A stretch of DNA of 16,285 nt from Planctomycetota bacterium (GTDB lineage: Bacteria > Planctomycetota > PUPC01 > DSUN01): assembly GCA_016872875.1 (NCBI GenBank), contig VGYW01000172.1, positions 1-16,285 on the forward strand, written 5' to 3'. Made by a program: the position numbers and the translations under genes. Shown here one piece after another: positions 7,420 through 13,758 of this stretch. Within the stretch, counting starts at the first letter, position 1, and each line of letters opens with the position of its first letter. The notes below the pieces were generated by a model. That model was given only the letters and a program-made list of their open reading frames with translations. It ran no database searches and was not told the origin of the DNA.

Positions 7420-8958
7420 CTAGCGGAGGGAGGCGGCGCGGCGGGACCACCAGGCGGCTATCTCGCCCGCGGCGGCGCCCCAGCCGCCGTGGGAGAGGGT
7501 CCAGTCGAGGACGCGCTCGTAGACGCCGCGGTAGCCCGGGGCGTCGAGCTCGCAGAAGTGGGTGTTGTGCCAGAGGAGGCCGAGCAGCGAGCCGTCGGCC
7601 TCGGTGCGCTCAAGGTGGGAACGGAGGCGCTCCCAGGCAGCCTCGGCGTCGAGGCGCTGGTGAGCGAGGAGGGCACCGTCGGAGACAATGAGGGGGAGGA
7701 CGATGGGGATATTTCGGATTTCGGATTTCGGATTTCGGATTTCAGACCCAGGTTGGCTCTTCTCTGCTGTCTCATCTTTCTCTGCGTGAGAACCTCCAAA
7801 TGGGCGGAAGGGGAAGGCGAGGGCGGCGCGGGAGCCGTCGGCGTCGTGGTAGCCGAGGGTGGCGTCGTAGAGGAGGCCGGCCTGGGCCTGGGCGGTCCAG
7901 GTGGCGGGCCAGGCGAGGCGCAGGAAGTGCTGTCGGCAGCCGAGGACCGGTTGGCCGCAGAGGGCCTCGAGGTCGGCACGCTCGCTCTCGAGGCGCTCGG
8001 GGGAGTCGAACGAGTGGAAGCTGCCGTGGAGCGCGATCTCGAAGCCGCGCGCGGCGAGGCACCGAAGGGCCCGCTCGACCTCCTGGCGCGAGACGTTGTA
8101 GGAGTTGACGACGCCGATTCCGTGGGCGCGGAGGTCTGGGCGGCCTGCGAAGACGAAGAAGGTAGAGTGCATGCCGCGTGCCGCCTCGAGGTCGGCGATG
8201 GCTTCGAGGTCGGCCCACGGGTCGGGGCCGCGGAAGAAGGCCCTGGGGATGTGGGCGAGCCGCCAAGGCGCGGCGATGGAGCGCGCGAGCTCCTTGGCAA
8301 GCTGGCGTGGGGTGCGCTTGCGCCAGAGGTCAACGTCGTGGCTGAGGAGGACGGCGAACTTGCGGCCATCGGGCCAGGCCGGGACGCGGGGCAGGGACGC
8401 CCCTCCTACGGCCGCCCGCGAGAGGGCGGTCCAGAGGAGGGCCATGAGGTCGTGGACCAATGGGGTGCGGAGGACGCCCGCGCGGTGGCGCGGGGTGTCG
8501 GCGCCGCGCACGCGGCCGAAGGGGTCGTGGGCGGCGGTGGCTTCCTCGGCGCCGGTGAGCCAGAGGCCCGCGGCGGCCACGATGTCGGCGCCCAGGCGCA
8601 CGCGGGCGCCGTCGGCGGACAGGAGCGCCTGGCCGTCGGCAACCACGCGGCGATGAAGCGCAATCGCCTCATCAGGCGTAGGGGGCTCGCCGCAAGCGAT
8701 CTCCACGCCGGCGGCGCCCTCGGGAAGCGGATGCCCGTAGCAGAGGACGATGCCCTGTGGCCCGCCACTCCGTGGGGGGACATTTCGGATTTCGGATTTC
8801 GGATTTCGGATTTCGGATTGAAATCCGCAATCCGAGATCGGCAATCCGAAATCGAGGACGTGTGGCACGCCGAGGGCGTCGAGGAGGGTGCGCAGGACGT
8901 AGGAGGCGAGCGCCCGCCGCCCTTCGTCCAGGCCGCCGATGACGACGCAGACGCCCAT
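7420..8958 (-). CDS. Polysaccharide deacetylase family protein (NodB-like) with an extra N-terminal domain
   Basis: 512 residues. The ATG at 8958 overlaps the upstream TGA as TGATG with a GAGGGGG ribosome site, indicating translational coupling. Residues 1-190 are an alpha/beta domain I do not recognise securely (possibly DUF7033-like). The NodB-type part begins near 200: motif 1 SHDVD with metal ligands D208 and D210, motif 2 HGSFH with H311 and H315, then FPFRPF and a C-terminal LPLIVSDGALL strand. It would deacetylate N-acetyl sugars of the glycan. Three repeat insertions are visible: heptamer arrays in the N-terminal domain and after FPFRPF, and a hairpin repeat (VGGASLPR) just before motif 1. 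All sit where loops are expected and keep frame. Confidence 0.8.
   Translation of the reverse strand: MGVCVVIGGLDEGRRALASYVLRTLLDALGVPHVLDFGLPISDCGFQSEIRNPKSEIRNVPPRSGGPQGIVLCYGHPLPEGAAGVEIACGEPPTPDEAIALHRRVVADGQALLSADGARVRLGADIVAAAGLWLTGAEEATAAHDPFGRVRGADTPRHRAGVLRTPLVHDLMALLWTALSRAAVGGASLPRVPAWPDGRKFAVLLSHDVDLWRKRTPRQLAKELARSIAAPWRLAHIPRAFFRGPDPWADLEAIADLEAARGMHSTFFVFAGRPDLRAHGIGVVNSYNVSRQEVERALRCLAARGFEIALHGSFHSFDSPERLESERADLEALCGQPVLGCRQHFLRLAWPATWTAQAQAGLLYDATLGYHDADGSRAALAFPFRPFGGSHAEKDETAEKSQPGSEIRNPKSEIRNIPIVLPLIVSDGALLAHQRLDAEAAWERLRSHLERTEADGSLLGLLWHNTHFCELDAPGYRGVYERVLDWTLSHGGWGAAAGEIAAWWSRRAASLR
7711..7743. repeat. Heptamer array (ATTTCGG)n inside deacetylase gene
   Basis: About 4.7 units of the 7-bp repeat, read on the minus strand as GSEIRNPKSEIRN. 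The 3' flank (plus strand) is TTTCAGACC, similar to the border of the arrays at 12329 and 13716. Confidence 0.85.
8386..8409. repeat. 24-bp GC hairpin repeat, copy 2
   Basis: GCGGGGCAGGGACGCCCC followed by TCCTAC. Minus-strand translation is VGGASLPR, directly ahead of the NodB core strand. Related copies at 2114-2137 and 9450-9473. Confidence 0.7.
8782..8855. repeat. Composite heptamer array with mirrored second half
   Basis: About 5.4 units of ATTTCGG (8782-8819) are followed by partly degraded GAAATCC/GCAATCC units in inverse orientation (8820-8855), giving an imperfect hairpin. Read in the deacetylase gene as PISDCGFQSEIRNPKSEIRN. Confidence 0.8.
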
Positions 8959-10847
8959 CAGGCAGCCCCCTCCCCTCGCCCACAATGGCCGACGACGAAG
9001 TAAATCTTGCCGATGCGCTCGATGGTGAAGCGCTTGAAGCCCGCCCCGGCCATGAGGCGCTCGACCTGGGGCCGCGTGAAGAAGAAGACGGGGCAGCCGC
9101 GGAGCGCGAGGCGGAGCTTGCGGACCGGCGCGCGCCAGGTCCAGCGCCGCGGGAAGGTGGCGACGACCTTCAGGCGGCTCACCCGCCGCATCTTGCGCAG
9201 GAACGGCGCGCAGTCCGCTACGTAGTCGAATAGCCCGATGGCGAGGGTGATGTCGAACGGCTCGGCGAACCGCCGCTCCATGAAGTCGGCGGCCTCGAAG
9301 CGGCAGCGGCCGCCCACCCCCTGGCGTTCGGCCAGTTGCCGGGCGATGTCGAGCATCGAGGGGGCGAAATCGAGCCCGAGCACCTCGCGCGCCCCGGCCT
9401 TGGCAGCGGCCACGCTGAAGCGTCCCGAGCCGCAGCCGACATCTAAGACGCGGGGCACAGAGGCCCCGCCCACAGAGCACTCGGCCACTGTGCGGCGGAA
9501 GCGCTCGTACATGTCCCAGCGCAGCAGGTGGTCGAGCCAGCGGCCCAGCGCGCCCTTCTCGCCGCTGTAGATGGCGTCGAACTCGGCCGCGGTCGCCCGG
9601 AAGTGCGAGCGCACCTTGTCGGCCACAGTCGGCCCGTCGTCCTCGTCCTTCGTCCTTGTCCCTCGTCCTCGATTCTCTTGCTCTTTCGGCGACGCGGGCG
9701 CCCGCCAGCCGATCCTGCCCGCGCCCGTGAGCAGCCGCAGGAAGGCGACGAGATAGGCGGCGTTGATCATAGTGAAGTAGAACGCGAGCTTCAATGGAGC
9801 AACGCCCAGACGCGTGACGCGTGACGCGTGACGCGTGAGAGGCAGGAAAGAGCCCGCGGCGGCGAGGGCGTAGAAGGCGAGTTGGAGGATGAGCGTGGCG
9901 CGGTAGAGGGGGCCGGGCAGGAAGAGGTTGATGGCGAGCGCGGCCAGGAGGCACAGCGGCCCGATGAGGCGCAGGAGCTTGTGGGCGACGAGGGAGAAGA
10001 CGAGCCAGGGCCTCGGGGGCCGCAGGAGCGCGCCGAGGAGGCGCAACTGGCGGAAGTTGCCGAGTGCGAGGCGCACGCGGCGGTGGAAGCCGGCCATCTC
10101 GCGGGCCTCCTCGCAGGCCACGGCGTCGGGCGCGTAGACCACGCGATGCCCCGCAGCGGCGATGAGGACTGGGATTTCGTAGTCGTCGTTGAGCGAGACG
10201 CGGGCGAGGTCGGGGCAGAGCGCGCGGCGGACGGCGTAGAGGGAGCCGTGTGCGCCCAGGGTGGAGCCGAGGCCGCTCTCGCGCTGCTTGATGAAGGTCT
10301 CGTAGCGCCAGTAGAAGCCCTCCTCAGCGCCGAGGCGGGCGGCGTCGGGGCTGAGGACCTTGTAGACTCCGCTGACGCAGCCGACGGTGGGGTCTGCGAA
10401 GGGTCGGACGAGGTTGCGCAGGCTGTCGGGTGCGAGGCGCGAGGCGGCGTCGGAGAAGGCCACGATCTCGCCCTGCGCCGCGGCCAGGCCGTCGCGCAGC
10501 ACGGCCACCTTTCCGCGGTTCTGGGCGAACGCCATCAGGGCGATTCCGCGGTCGGCGTAGCGCGCAGCCACGGCGTTCGTGCCATCGGTTGAGCCGTCGC
10601 TGAGAACAATCACCTGGAGCCTGTCTCTTGGATAGTCGAGCGCCACGCAGCTCTCGAGCTTCGCGCCAAGCGCGCGCTCCTCATTGTAGGCCGGGATGAG
10701 GAGCGTGACGCAGGGAGTCACGTCGGCGCTCTTGGGCGACCGCTTCGCCAGGAGCGCCAGGAGCGCCAGCAGAAGTGGATAGCCCGCGTAGGCGAAGGCT
10801 ACTGTGCCGAGAAGCATCCAGAACGTCGTGGCCACAGCCGTCTCCAT
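8958..10847 (-). CDS. GT2 glycosyltransferase fused to a SAM-dependent methyltransferase
   Basis: 629 residues from the ATG at 10847 (GAGG four bases upstream). The frame is open further to a TTG at 10925, but that stretch is repeat-derived. Residues 9-34 form a membrane helix. Residues 45-290 are a processive-type GT2 domain with LLIPAYNEE, VLSDGSTDGT, FSDA and NDDYE motifs and an RRVRLALGNFRQL motif. Three or four helices follow (281-375). The GT2 part seems to end near GRIGWRAP. A charged linker (388-408) from a short repeat joins it to a class I methyltransferase (410-629) with motif I VLDVGCGSGRF (467-477) and LGLDFAPSML. It would add sugars to a lipid-linked glycan at the membrane and methylate the product. 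Repeats also encode TRHASRVTR (337-346) and VGGASVPR (459-466). The gene overlaps the downstream deacetylase start (TGATG). Confidence 0.85.
   Translation of the reverse strand: METAVATTFWMLLGTVAFAYAGYPLLLALLALLAKRSPKSADVTPCVTLLIPAYNEERALGAKLESCVALDYPRDRLQVIVLSDGSTDGTNAVAARYADRGIALMAFAQNRGKVAVLRDGLAAAQGEIVAFSDAASRLAPDSLRNLVRPFADPTVGCVSGVYKVLSPDAARLGAEEGFYWRYETFIKQRESGLGSTLGAHGSLYAVRRALCPDLARVSLNDDYEIPVLIAAAGHRVVYAPDAVACEEAREMAGFHRRVRLALGNFRQLRLLGALLRPPRPWLVFSLVAHKLLRLIGPLCLLAALAINLFLPGPLYRATLILQLAFYALAAAGSFLPLTRHASRVTRLGVAPLKLAFYFTMINAAYLVAFLRLLTGAGRIGWRAPASPKEQENRGRGTRTKDEDDGPTVADKVRSHFRATAAEFDAIYSGEKGALGRWLDHLLRWDMYERFRRTVAECSVGGASVPRVLDVGCGSGRFSVAAAKAGAREVLGLDFAPSMLDIARQLAERQGVGGRCRFEAADFMERRFAEPFDITLAIGLFDYVADCAPFLRKMRRVSRLKVVATFPRRWTWRAPVRKLRLALRGCPVFFFTRPQVERLMAGAGFKRFTIERIGKIYFVVGHCGRGEGAA
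9450..9473. repeat. 24-bp GC hairpin repeat, copy 3
   Basis: GCGGGGCACAGAGGCCCC followed by GCCCAC. Minus-strand translation VGGASVPR, immediately before methyltransferase motif I. Confidence 0.7.
9636..9685. repeat. Degenerate CGTCCT-rich tract encoding the GT2-methyltransferase linker
   Basis: Repeated CGTCCT/CGTCCTTGTCC words, read on the minus strand as KEQENRGRGTRTKDEDDG, a hydrophilic low-complexity linker between two complete domains. Confidence 0.55.
9810..9837. repeat. Perfect 7-bp array (ACGCGTG)4
   Basis: Four identical 7-bp units. The minus strand is open in all frames (TRHASRV cycle), while the plus strand contains TGA in every frame. It encodes a loop between two membrane helices of the GT2 protein. 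Confidence 0.85.
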
Positions 10848-10864
10848 CAGGCCTCGGTTTGGAG

Positions 10865-10925
10865 CGAGCAAAGCTCCAAATCGCAAGACCCAAGAACCAA
10901 ACAAGCTCCAAAGCCAAAGCTTCAA
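10865..10925. repeat. CTCCAA-rich repeat tract, left side of the four-helix-bundle gene
   Basis: Contains AAGCTCCAAA words. The reverse complement holds TTTGGAGCTTGTTTGG (10912-10897), found identically on the plus strand at 11409-11424. It occupies most of the gap before the GT2 start at 10847 together with a GC-rich stretch at 10930-10957. Confidence 0.7.
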
Positions 10926-10957
10926 ACAGCGCGCTGAGCGGGCCGGCCGGGCGCCGG

Positions 10958-11323
10958 CTAGCCTGCCCTTCTTACGATGGAAGAGAAGATCTTGACGAAT
11001 TCGGTGGCCTCGGCGATCAGGTCGGCTCGCTCCTGGTCAAGGTTGGCGTTGCCGCCCGTATCTACAAGCCGCAGCCAGAACCGGCTCTCCTTGGACTCCT
11101 TGCGGCTGATCTTGATGTGCATGGCGAAGTCCTTTCTGCCGAGCGCCTCATTCGCCTCGATGTAGTTGGCGCCCACGGAGCCCGAGGCGTCAACAAGCTG
11201 CTTGCAGTCCTCAATGTTCGCCAGAGTCCTGGGCAGCTTCTTCACAAAGGCTCTCACTCGGAGCGCGAACTGAAGTGTCCGTTCCTCGAGGTCGTAGGGT
11301 TTCTGGCGCTGCTCATCGCTCAA
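10958..11323 (-). CDS. Four-helix-bundle protein (23S rRNA intervening-sequence protein family)
   Basis: 121 residues. The TTG start at 11323 is supported by AAGGAG with 7-nt spacing (AGGAG ACCAAAG TTG); no in-frame ATG precedes the conserved region. The sequence matches the S23/IVP four-helix-bundle family: YDLEERTLQFALRVRAFVKK, then LVDASGSVGANYIEANEAL, KDFAMHIKISRKESKESRFW and a final helix. These small proteins, first seen in rRNA intervening sequences, share the fold of Avd from diversity-generating retroelements; their general function is unclear. The gene has no obvious role in glycan synthesis and is flanked by inverted CTCCAA-rich tracts, suggesting it arrived as a unit. Confidence 0.85.
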   Translation of the reverse strand: MSDEQRQKPYDLEERTLQFALRVRAFVKKLPRTLANIEDCKQLVDASGSVGANYIEANEALGRKDFAMHIKISRKESKESRFWLRLVDTGGNANLDQERADLIAEATEFVKIFSSIVRRAG

Positions 11324-11347
11324 CTTTGGTCTCCTTGAGGTTAGGTC

Positions 11348-12367
11348 TCAGCCGCGAAGGGGAGGAGCCGGCCCCTCGCCAGGGCCTTCGCAGGTTTGGT
11401 GTTTGGGGTTTGGAGCTTGTTTGGAGCTTGGCTCTTGGAGCTTGGAGCTTCCCGCCTCTGCCGCCAGGAACTTGCGGCGAATGGCCTCATAGGCGCGCGT
11501 GCCGAGAACTCGGCGGACAGCGTTGCGGAGCGCTTGCTTGAGGCGCAGGCGCCGGCAGGCGCGGCTGGAGGGGTCCACCAGGCGGCGGAACAGGCCGAGA
11601 TCGTAGGAGCGCTTGAGGAGGATGCGGCGGAGGCGGAAGGGGTCGGTGGAGCGGCGGTTGCGGCCGATGACGCCCTGGATGGCGGCCTTGTAGCCGACCT
11701 CGCGGGCGAGGGGGGCGAAGTGCCGGCTGTCGTAGCCGGTTGGCGAGGAGACGAAATCCACGGCTCGGCCAAGCCCCTCTTCGAGCACGCACTTCGATTC
11801 GGCCAACTCGCGGCGCAACTCGTCCCGGCTCAGGGAAGAGGGCGGCCGGTGGGTGAGGGAGTGGGAGCCGATTTCCATGCCGGCGGCGAGCATGGCACGG
11901 AGGTCGGTCCACGTGAGCCAACGCTCCTCATTTCGGATTTCGGATTTCGGATTTCGGATTGAAGATTGAAATCCGCAATCCGCAATCCGCAATCCGCAAT
12001 CGTCCCCGATGCGGCTGGCGGTGACGAAGAAGACGGCCCTGTGGCCGCGCTCGCGCAGGGCGGGGAGGGCGAGGGCGAAGTTGCTGCGGTGGCCGTCGTC
12101 GAAGGAGAGGACGATGCTGCGCTCGGGGAGTTCGAGCGCGCCCTGGTGCCAGCGGAGGAAGTCGGCCATCGAGATGGTGCTGAAGCCTTCGGAGGCGAGG
12201 ATGTCGAGGTGGGAGCGGAACTCGTCGAGGGTGAGGACGTAGAGGCGCGCGCCGGGGGGCCAGAGGGCGAGCTCGTCGGGGCGGGAGACGAGGGCGTGGT
12301 AGGTGAGGATGGTGATGGCCTCGGCCCGATTTCGGATTTCGGATTTCGGATTTCGGATTTCAGACAT
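11348..12367 (-). CDS. Polysaccharide deacetylase (NodB-type)
   Basis: 339 residues. The core runs from AITILTYHALV (18-28) through motif 1 LSFDDG (D90, D91) and motif 2 GSHSLTH (H169, H173), with SSPTGYDS near 207-214 in the motif 3 position, then a helical end. It would be a metal-dependent de-N-acetylase of the surface glycan. The ATG at 12367 lies in the border of a heptamer array, so MSEIRNPKSEIRN is repeat-encoded. A composite array adds residues about 121-147 between the AVFFVTA strand and RWLTWTDLR. The last 33 residues (SSKLQEPSSKQAPNPKHQ and on) come from a CTCCAA tract. Only a weak GGAG lies upstream. The native start and end may have been replaced by repeats. Confidence 0.83.
   Translation of the reverse strand: MSEIRNPKSEIRNRAEAITILTYHALVSRPDELALWPPGARLYVLTLDEFRSHLDILASEGFSTISMADFLRWHQGALELPERSIVLSFDDGHRSNFALALPALRERGHRAVFFVTASRIGDDCGLRIADCGFQSSIRNPKSEIRNEERWLTWTDLRAMLAAGMEIGSHSLTHRPPSSLSRDELRRELAESKCVLEEGLGRAVDFVSSPTGYDSRHFAPLAREVGYKAAIQGVIGRNRRSTDPFRLRRILLKRSYDLGLFRRLVDPSSRACRRLRLKQALRNAVRRVLGTRAYEAIRRKFLAAEAGSSKLQEPSSKQAPNPKHQTCEGPGEGPAPPLRG
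11388..11452. repeat. CTCCAA-rich repeat tract, right side of the four-helix-bundle gene
   Basis: Units of TTTGGAGCTT and related words. Shares 16 identical bases in inverted orientation with the tract at 10865-10925, with weaker similarity over about 45 bp. It encodes the C-terminal tail of the NodB deacetylase. Confidence 0.7.
11930..12001. repeat. Composite heptamer array with mirrored second half inside NodB gene
   Basis: ATTTCGG units (11930-11960), a short spacer, then GAAATCC plus four GCAATCC-type units (11968-12001). The halves pair with about one mismatch per 7 bp. No stop arises in any frame on either strand. Confidence 0.85.
12329..12367. repeat. Heptamer array supplying the NodB gene start
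   Basis: 4.7 units of ATTTCGG, then the border TTTCAGACATCAG whose complement carries ATGTCTGA. That ATG (12367) is the gene's start codon. Confidence 0.85.
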
Positions 12368-12411
12368 CAGGGCACGGCGCTCCGTGGGGCATCAGCATCG
12401 AGAGCGAGTTG

Positions 12412-12464
12412 GTAGTGCAGGCTTTAGCCCGTGGCTTCGGAGACGGCCTGAAGGCCGCACTACA
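12412..12464. repeat. GTAGTGC-ended imperfect palindromic repeat
   Basis: Begins GTAGTGCAGGCTTTAGCC and ends GAAGGCCGCACTAC, so the ends are inverted copies. The right half is repeated at 4714-4739. Its right edge supplies the TAG stop of the GT4 gene. It fills most of the gap between the GT4 and NodB genes. Confidence 0.7.
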
Positions 12465-13758
12465 AACCGAGGAGCTGATCGTAGAGTTGCTCATAGGATT
12501 TTACCATGCGGTCGAGGGAGAAGTGGGCTTCGACGCGTCGGCGGGCGGCCTGGCCCCAGGCTTGGCGGCGGGCGGGGTCGGCGAGGAGCGCCGCGAGCGC
12601 GGCGCCCAACTGCTCGGGGTCGCCCACGGGCACGAGCTCGGCGGTCTGGCCGCTCAGGGCGACCTCGGGGTTGCCGCCGGCGTCGGTGACGACCGCGGGA
12701 AGACCGGCCGCCATGGCTTCGAGGAGGGCGACGGAGATGCCCTCGGTTTGGGATGAGAGGGCGAAGAGGTCGAAGAGGCGAAGAAGCCGCGGCACGTCGG
12801 CCCTTGCCCCGGCAAAGCGGACGGCAGAAGCAATGCCAAGCTCTCGGGCGAGGGCCTCCAGTGCGGGGCGTTCCTCGCCATCGCCCACGAGGACAAGGAC
12901 GGGGGGCACAGGCACCCTCACCCCGGCCCTCTCCCCGGGGGAGAGGGGGAGAGGCACCCTCACCCCGGCCCTCTCCCCGGGGGAGAGGGGGAGAGGCACC
13001 CTCACCCCGGCCCTCTCCCCGGGGGAGAGGGGGAGAGGCACCCTCACCCCGGCCCTCTCCCCGAGGGAGAGGGAGTGGCGGGCGAGTGCGAAGGCGCGGA
13101 GGAGGCAGGGGTAGTCCTTCACGGGCCGCAGGTTGCCGACGGAGCCGATGATTGGCGCGCCCTCTTCGATCTGAAGCTCGGCGCGGAGCGCGGGGTCGGG
13201 CGGGCCGGGGCTGAAGGCCGCGACGTCCACGCCGTTGTGGATGACCATCGGCCGGCGGGGGCGCACGCCGAAGCCCTCGGCGGCGGCCCGCTGGAGCCAC
13301 TCTCCGACGAAGACCACCCTGTCGAGCCGCCGCGCCAGACGCGGCAGGAGCCAGGCGGAGCGCTTCTGGCGGAAGATGCCGAGGCCGTGGATAGTGAGGA
13401 GCGAGCGCCGCCGAGCCGCCTTCGCGGCGAGGAGGCCGTAGGCGGCCGACTGGAGGTCGTGGGCGTGGACGATTGCGAAGCGCTCGCGGCGGATGAGGCG
13501 CACGAGCCGGAGAAGAAGTGGGAGGTCGCAGGCCCGCCGCTTCGGGAGGATGTGGACGTGGCAGGCAGCGGCGGCCAGCTCGTCAGCGAAGGCCTCCTGG
13601 CGGAAGCAGGCCACGGCGGGTGCGAAGCGGGCGCGGTCGAGCCGCGACGCCAGCTCCACGAGCAACCGCTCCGCGCCGCCACGGAGGAGGGCGTCGGTGA
13701 ATTGGAGGACGGGCGTCTGATTTCTGATTTCTGATTTCTGATTTCTGATTTCAGACAT
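12460..13758 (-). CDS. GT4-family glycosyltransferase
   Basis: 432 residues, GT-B fold. The N-terminal domain has LRGGAERLLVELASRL and VHAHD. The C-terminal domain has IHNGVD (174-179), GSVGNLRPVKDYP and the EX7E pattern E339/E347 (TEGISVALLEAMAAGLPAVV). It would transfer a sugar from a nucleotide donor to the growing glycan. Residues 1-14 are encoded by a heptamer array whose border carries the ATG. Residues about 228-286 are a 42-bp tandem repeat translated as VPLPLSPGERAGVR copies, placed between FALA and VLVLVGDGEE where relatives have a short loop. The start overlaps the upstream methyltransferase stop by 8 nt. Confidence 0.88.
   Translation of the reverse strand: MSEIRNQKSEIRNQTPVLQFTDALLRGGAERLLVELASRLDRARFAPAVACFRQEAFADELAAAACHVHILPKRRACDLPLLLRLVRLIRRERFAIVHAHDLQSAAYGLLAAKAARRRSLLTIHGLGIFRQKRSAWLLPRLARRLDRVVFVGEWLQRAAAEGFGVRPRRPMVIHNGVDVAAFSPGPPDPALRAELQIEEGAPIIGSVGNLRPVKDYPCLLRAFALARHSLSLGERAGVRVPLPLSPGERAGVRVPLPLSPGERAGVRVPLPLSPGERAGVRVPVPPVLVLVGDGEERPALEALARELGIASAVRFAGARADVPRLLRLFDLFALSSQTEGISVALLEAMAAGLPAVVTDAGGNPEVALSGQTAELVPVGDPEQLGAALAALLADPARRQAWGQAARRRVEAHFSLDRMVKSYEQLYDQLLGL
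12911..13078. repeat. 42-bp tandem repeat, four copies, inside GT4 gene
   Basis: Copies at 12911, 12953 and 12995 are identical over 42 bp; the fourth, from 13037, diverges after its first half. Each holds a near-perfect palindrome (CCCTCTCCCC and GGGGAGAGGG around one base). The length is a multiple of three, so the frame is kept. Confidence 0.9.
13716..13758. repeat. Heptamer array (TGATTTC)5 supplying the GT4 start
   Basis: Exactly five TGATTTC units at 13718-13752 followed by the same border as at 12361-12367. The minus strand reads SEIRNQK without stops; the plus strand would contain TGA in every frame. Confidence 0.88.

Noticed and set aside
7489..9003. 504-codon plus-strand open frame
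   Set aside because: Antisense to the NodB-like gene; its length comes from GC-rich codons and arrays that are open on both strands. Low-complexity composition and no domain.
10848..10925. Extended N-terminus of the GT2 gene from a TTG at 10925
   Set aside because: The added residues come from the CTCCAA tract and no ribosome site supports the TTG; the ATG at 10847 fits the first membrane helix.
10958..11323. Diversity-generating retroelement accessory gene (Avd)
   Set aside because: The fold family is related, but no reverse transcriptase or template/variable repeat pair is visible, and the sequence fits the general S23-type family.
12911..13078. CRISPR-like array
   Set aside because: The 42-bp copies are head-to-tail without unique spacers and are translated within a glycosyltransferase; the heptamer arrays also have no spacers.
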